The notes under the pieces: generated by a model | Database searches by the model: none | What the model saw: only the letters and a program-made list of their open reading frames with translations | What the model was told of the DNA's origin: nothing | Source: Chitinophaga pinensis | Lineage (GTDB): Bacteria > Bacteroidota > Bacteroidia > UKL13-3 | Length of the DNA stretch: 8,225 nucleotides | Direction: 5' to 3' | NCBI GenBank assembly: GCA_945876985.1 | Contig: CAMCQX010000055.1 | Coordinates: 1 to 8,225 of the forward strand | Position numbers and translations under genes: made by a program | Part shown: positions 5,504 to 8,225 of the stretch, piece after piece | Position numbering within the stretch: the first letter of the stretch is position 1 | Layout of the letters: each line of letters begins with the position of its first letter

Positions 5504-8062
5504 TTAAAATTGCTGACCTATTAAAAAATGGAAATTACCACCATTTACGCCTGGTCTTAATGGAATATCATCTATCCCCCAACCATAATCCAAACCAATC
5601 ATTCCAAACATAGGAAGGAAAATTCTAACTCCCATTCCATAACTTCTGTATAATTTAAAAGGATTAAAATCTCTAAAATCTAATTGCGCATTACCTGCTT
5701 CAGCAAAAACCAATGGAAAAACAGTAGCTTGAGGATTTAATGAAATTGGATAACGTAATTCCATGGTAAATCTGTTATAAACACTTGCACCTTTTGGCTG
5801 AATAACATTCGTATTTGGATCAGTATATAATGGTGTTAAAGTATTGTCTTGGTAACCACGTAAAGCCACTAATTCTCTACCGTCTAAGTTAAATCCTGTT
5901 AAACCAGCACCACCCACCCAAAATCGTTCAAATGGCGTAATTGCTAAAGCATTATTATACCTTCCTATGGCGCCAAAATTTACACGGGTCATAAATACTA
6001 AATCTCCAAAAATTCTATTAAAAAATGTAGCATCAAATTTCCATTTATGAAACTCTAACCATCTTAAATCAGTGGAAGTAAGAGATTCCTTACTAAATAT
6101 TAATGAATAAGGCGGAGTGAGCTGTAACGACAATGAAATATTAGAACCAGTTCTTGGATAAATAACTTGATCGGTTGAATTACGACTCAGCACCATTTTA
6201 AAACTTACATTATTTGAAACACCCGCGCCAATAGATGAAATATATGGTTGAGGAGGAATTGTGCCAACGCTATCACTATATTTATGATTGTATTGCTGAA
6301 AACTACCCGAATACGACAATACAAAATAATCGTCAGGCCATTTTAAACGTTTTCCAATTCCAACAGTTAAACCCGTTGTAAATAAACCAGTACTTCTTGC
6401 ATCTTCACTTGCATATCCATTTGTTTGGCGAGAATGAAAAAGCGAAACACTTAAAGCATTTGGCCTTTTTCCACCTAACCAAGGTTCGCTAAATGAAGCA
6501 GAATAGGATTGGTAAAAAGTTCCGTTGGTTTGCGCTCTTAAAGAAATACGTTGACCATCGCCACTTGGAATTGGATTCCAAGCATTTGATTTTGTAACTT
6601 TTCGAGCCGAAAAATTATTAATTGTTAAACCCAAAGTTCCAATAATCATTCCTGCGCCCCAACCTCCCGATAATTCAATTTGATCGTTTGCGCGTTCTTC
6701 TACTTTATATTCTATATCTACGGTTCCAGTTGCTGGATTTGGAACTGGATTTACACCCAATGCTTCTGGGTTAAAATAACCAATTTGGCTTAATTCGCGT
6801 AAACTTCTGGTAATATCACTACGGCTAAATAATTGTCCTGGTTTTGTTCTTAACTCACGTAAAATAACATGGTCGCTGGTTTTAGTATTTCCTTTAACAG
6901 TTACTTTATTTATTCTTGCTTGTTCACCTTCACTGATTCTAATTTCTAAATCAATGCTGTCGTTTTCAATTAAAACTTCCACGGGTTCTATTCTAAAAAA
7001 CAGGTAGCCATCGTCCATATAAAGCGTGCTAATATCTAAACCCTGCTGACTCATATTTAAACGTTGATCAAGCAATGTTTGGTCATAAATATCACCTCTG
7101 TTTATATTCAAAACTCTAGTCAAATCTTCATCTTTGTATTTTGAATTTCCAATGAATTTGATGTTTCTAAAATAGTATTTCAAACCTTCATTGATCACTA
7201 TTTTGATATTCACATTTTGGTCAATACCTCGCCAAACAGAATCCGAAGCTATTTGAACATCGCGGTAACCCATGCTCAAATATTTTTCTACAATTTTCTT
7301 CTTGTCTTCTGTAAAATTATCATCTATGAACTTTGATTTAGCAAATAGTCGGTGTTTCCATTTAGTATCTTTCATTTGACCTCTTACTTGCTTGTCGGTT
7401 AATGCAGTATTACCAATAATTTCTATTTGGTCAATCTTTATTTTAGGGCCAGGAGTTACAAATATTTTTAATTTATTGGTATTTTTTACGCCATTGTAAT
7501 CTGTCAATTCAAATTTAACTTTGGTATCAGAACGACCTTTATCGGCAAAGAATTTTTTTATTTCTCTTTCAATGGTAACCAGTAAATTTTGATTAATAAT
7601 TTGACCTGCTTTTATGGTCAAATCATTGCTAATATCTTCAGCTTTTCCTTTACGAACACCAATAATACTAAAAGTAGATAAACGAGGTTTTTCTTTTAAA
7701 ACTAATTCCAACCAAATTCTATCATCTTCAATTTTTTGAACCCTGATTTTTACGTCATCAAATAATTTTTGTTTCCAAAGCGAAGTAATTGCTTTGGTAA
7801 CATCATCGGAAGGTATTTTAATTTTCTGTCCTAAAGTAATTCCAGCAATAATTTGTATCACACTTTTATCGTAATAACTGGTTCCCAAAACTTCAAAACC
7901 AGCCACAATATATGTTTTAGCCGCGCCATAATCTATGGTTGCATAATTACTAGGTATTATACTGTCAGTTTGTGAAAAAACTGGCTTAATAAAAGTAAAA
8001 ATTATACATGCAAAAATTGCAATTTTTTTTATCATTTGTTTATAACGAAATAAGTGGTGCAT
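5504..8062 (-). CDS. bamA: Outer-membrane protein assembly factor BamA (Omp85 family)
   Basis: Core of the BAM complex, which folds and inserts beta-barrel proteins into the outer membrane. Five POTRA domains are visible, at about residues 50-125, 128-205, 207-293, 295-379 and 382-456. Recurring markers are IxxxGN (for example IEIIGNTALTDKQVRG, 213-228, and VTVKGNTKTSD, 387-397) and F/Y-rich second helices such as LRELSQIGYFNPE (421-433). The 16-strand barrel fills about 460-852, with the loop-6 signature LRGYQD (734-739) and the C-terminal Phe. It is somewhat longer than the E. coli protein. Start: the coordinates use the first ATG, which puts nine residues (MHHLFRYKQ) before MIKKIAIFA. I think Met10 at 8035 is at least as likely: it starts a standard signal peptide (cut at VFS|Q), and its leader ATAAACAA resembles that of the second skp gene. 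It lies 63 bases after uppS and 40 before the first skp. Confidence 0.96.
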   Translation of the reverse strand: MHHLFRYKQMIKKIAIFACIIFTFIKPVFSQTDSIIPSNYATIDYGAAKTYIVAGFEVLGTSYYDKSVIQIIAGITLGQKIKIPSDDVTKAITSLWKQKLFDDVKIRVQKIEDDRIWLELVLKEKPRLSTFSIIGVRKGKAEDISNDLTIKAGQIINQNLLVTIEREIKKFFADKGRSDTKVKFELTDYNGVKNTNKLKIFVTPGPKIKIDQIEIIGNTALTDKQVRGQMKDTKWKHRLFAKSKFIDDNFTEDKKKIVEKYLSMGYRDVQIASDSVWRGIDQNVNIKIVINEGLKYYFRNIKFIGNSKYKDEDLTRVLNINRGDIYDQTLLDQRLNMSQQGLDISTLYMDDGYLFFRIEPVEVLIENDSIDLEIRISEGEQARINKVTVKGNTKTSDHVILRELRTKPGQLFSRSDITRSLRELSQIGYFNPEALGVNPVPNPATGTVDIEYKVEERANDQIELSGGWGAGMIIGTLGLTINNFSARKVTKSNAWNPIPSGDGQRISLRAQTNGTFYQSYSASFSEPWLGGKRPNALSVSLFHSRQTNGYASEDARSTGLFTTGLTVGIGKRLKWPDDYFVLSYSGSFQQYNHKYSDSVGTIPPQPYISSIGAGVSNNVSFKMVLSRNSTDQVIYPRTGSNISLSLQLTPPYSLIFSKESLTSTDLRWLEFHKWKFDATFFNRIFGDLVFMTRVNFGAIGRYNNALAITPFERFWVGGAGLTGFNLDGRELVALRGYQDNTLTPLYTDPNTNVIQPKGASVYNRFTMELRYPISLNPQATVFPLVFAEAGNAQLDFRDFNPFKLYRSYGMGVRIFLPMFGMIGLDYGWGIDDIPLRPGVNGGNFHFLIGQQF

Positions 8063-8125
8063 AGTTACTTTTTAAAGCCAATTTGAATTTTAAATTAGCA
8101 TTCAACTATTCCGCTTTCTCTTTTT

Positions 8126-8225
8126 TTAGTTTGAATTTAATTGTTCCGATGTTTTGCCAAATCTGCGTTCTCTTTGCTGATAATCATAAATGGCATCATA
8201 CAAATCTTCTTTTGAAAAATCAGGC
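8126..8225 (-). CDS. uppS: Isoprenyl transferase / undecaprenyl diphosphate synthase, C-terminal fragment
   Basis: Last 33 residues of a cis-prenyltransferase; the rest lies beyond the right edge. The family makes undecaprenyl diphosphate from farnesyl and isopentenyl diphosphates, the lipid carrier for peptidoglycan and surface glycans, at the cytoplasmic membrane face. The fragment begins [16 protein letters not shown] and continues with [12 protein letters not shown], which is the strongly conserved C-terminal signature of the family (PDF, AIxxYQ, and the RERRFG diphosphate-binding arginines). It ends LNSN and a TAA stop at 8126-8128. The next gene downstream is bamA after 63 bases with no terminator between, matching the uppS-bamA order common in Bacteroidota. 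The identification rests on a short but diagnostic stretch. Confidence 0.92.
   Translation of the reverse strand, partial: PDFSKEDLYDAIYDYQQRERRFGKTSEQLNSN

Noticed and set aside
8077..8101. Imperfect inverted repeat between uppS and bamA
   Set aside because: Short AT-rich arms with a mismatch and no U-tract; the gap is small and the gene order argues for read-through.
1..8225. Mobile element, CRISPR array, defence system or horizontal transfer island
   Set aside because: No transposase, integrase, spaced repeats or tRNA; all genes share strand, signal-peptide style and AT-rich character, and they are ordinary envelope genes.

Overview
The window comes from an AT-rich member of the Bacteroidota. 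The evidence is the gene order uppS-bamA-skp-skp, a DUF5723-type outer-membrane-like protein, a three-domain DsbD ending in a CVNC thioredoxin domain, A/C-rich leaders in place of clear Shine-Dalgarno sequences, a TAnnTTTG-type promoter box, and signal peptides that all place Gln directly after the cleavage site. Every gene I can support lies on the minus strand, so transcription runs from high to low coordinates.

From right to left, 8225-4295 is an envelope-biogenesis operon. It contains the last 33 residues of undecaprenyl diphosphate synthase (uppS), the outer-membrane protein insertase BamA with five POTRA domains and a barrel, and two tandem Skp/OmpH-type periplasmic chaperones. Gaps inside the operon are short (63, 40 and 41 bases). 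It ends in a textbook intrinsic terminator at 4242-4277 (13-bp perfect stem plus U-tract). Skp-type chaperones deliver unfolded barrel proteins to BamA, and UppS makes the lipid carrier for cell-wall and surface glycans, so this is a coherent housekeeping cluster.

The region 4241-2054 holds dsbD, a separate unit. Its upstream region contains a 22-bp operator-like dyad (4217-4238) and a perfect Bacteroidota -7 box (4170-4177). The linker before its C-terminal thioredoxin domain is encoded by four 8-bp tandem units, which is a possible slippage site. The spacer 2053-1937 carries a perfect 20-bp palindrome and a long hairpin that pairs across the start codon of the next gene.

The region 1936-458 encodes a secreted DUF5723-like, probably outer-membrane beta-barrel protein of unknown function. 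A 307-base gene-free stretch follows, with one weak terminator candidate. At 150-1 is the N-terminal 50 residues of a family 2 glycosyltransferase that runs off the window.

I see no mobile element, CRISPR array, tRNA or rRNA, and no novel multi-gene system. The points most worth checking are the start-codon hairpin, the octamer repeat in dsbD, and the dyad upstream of dsbD.
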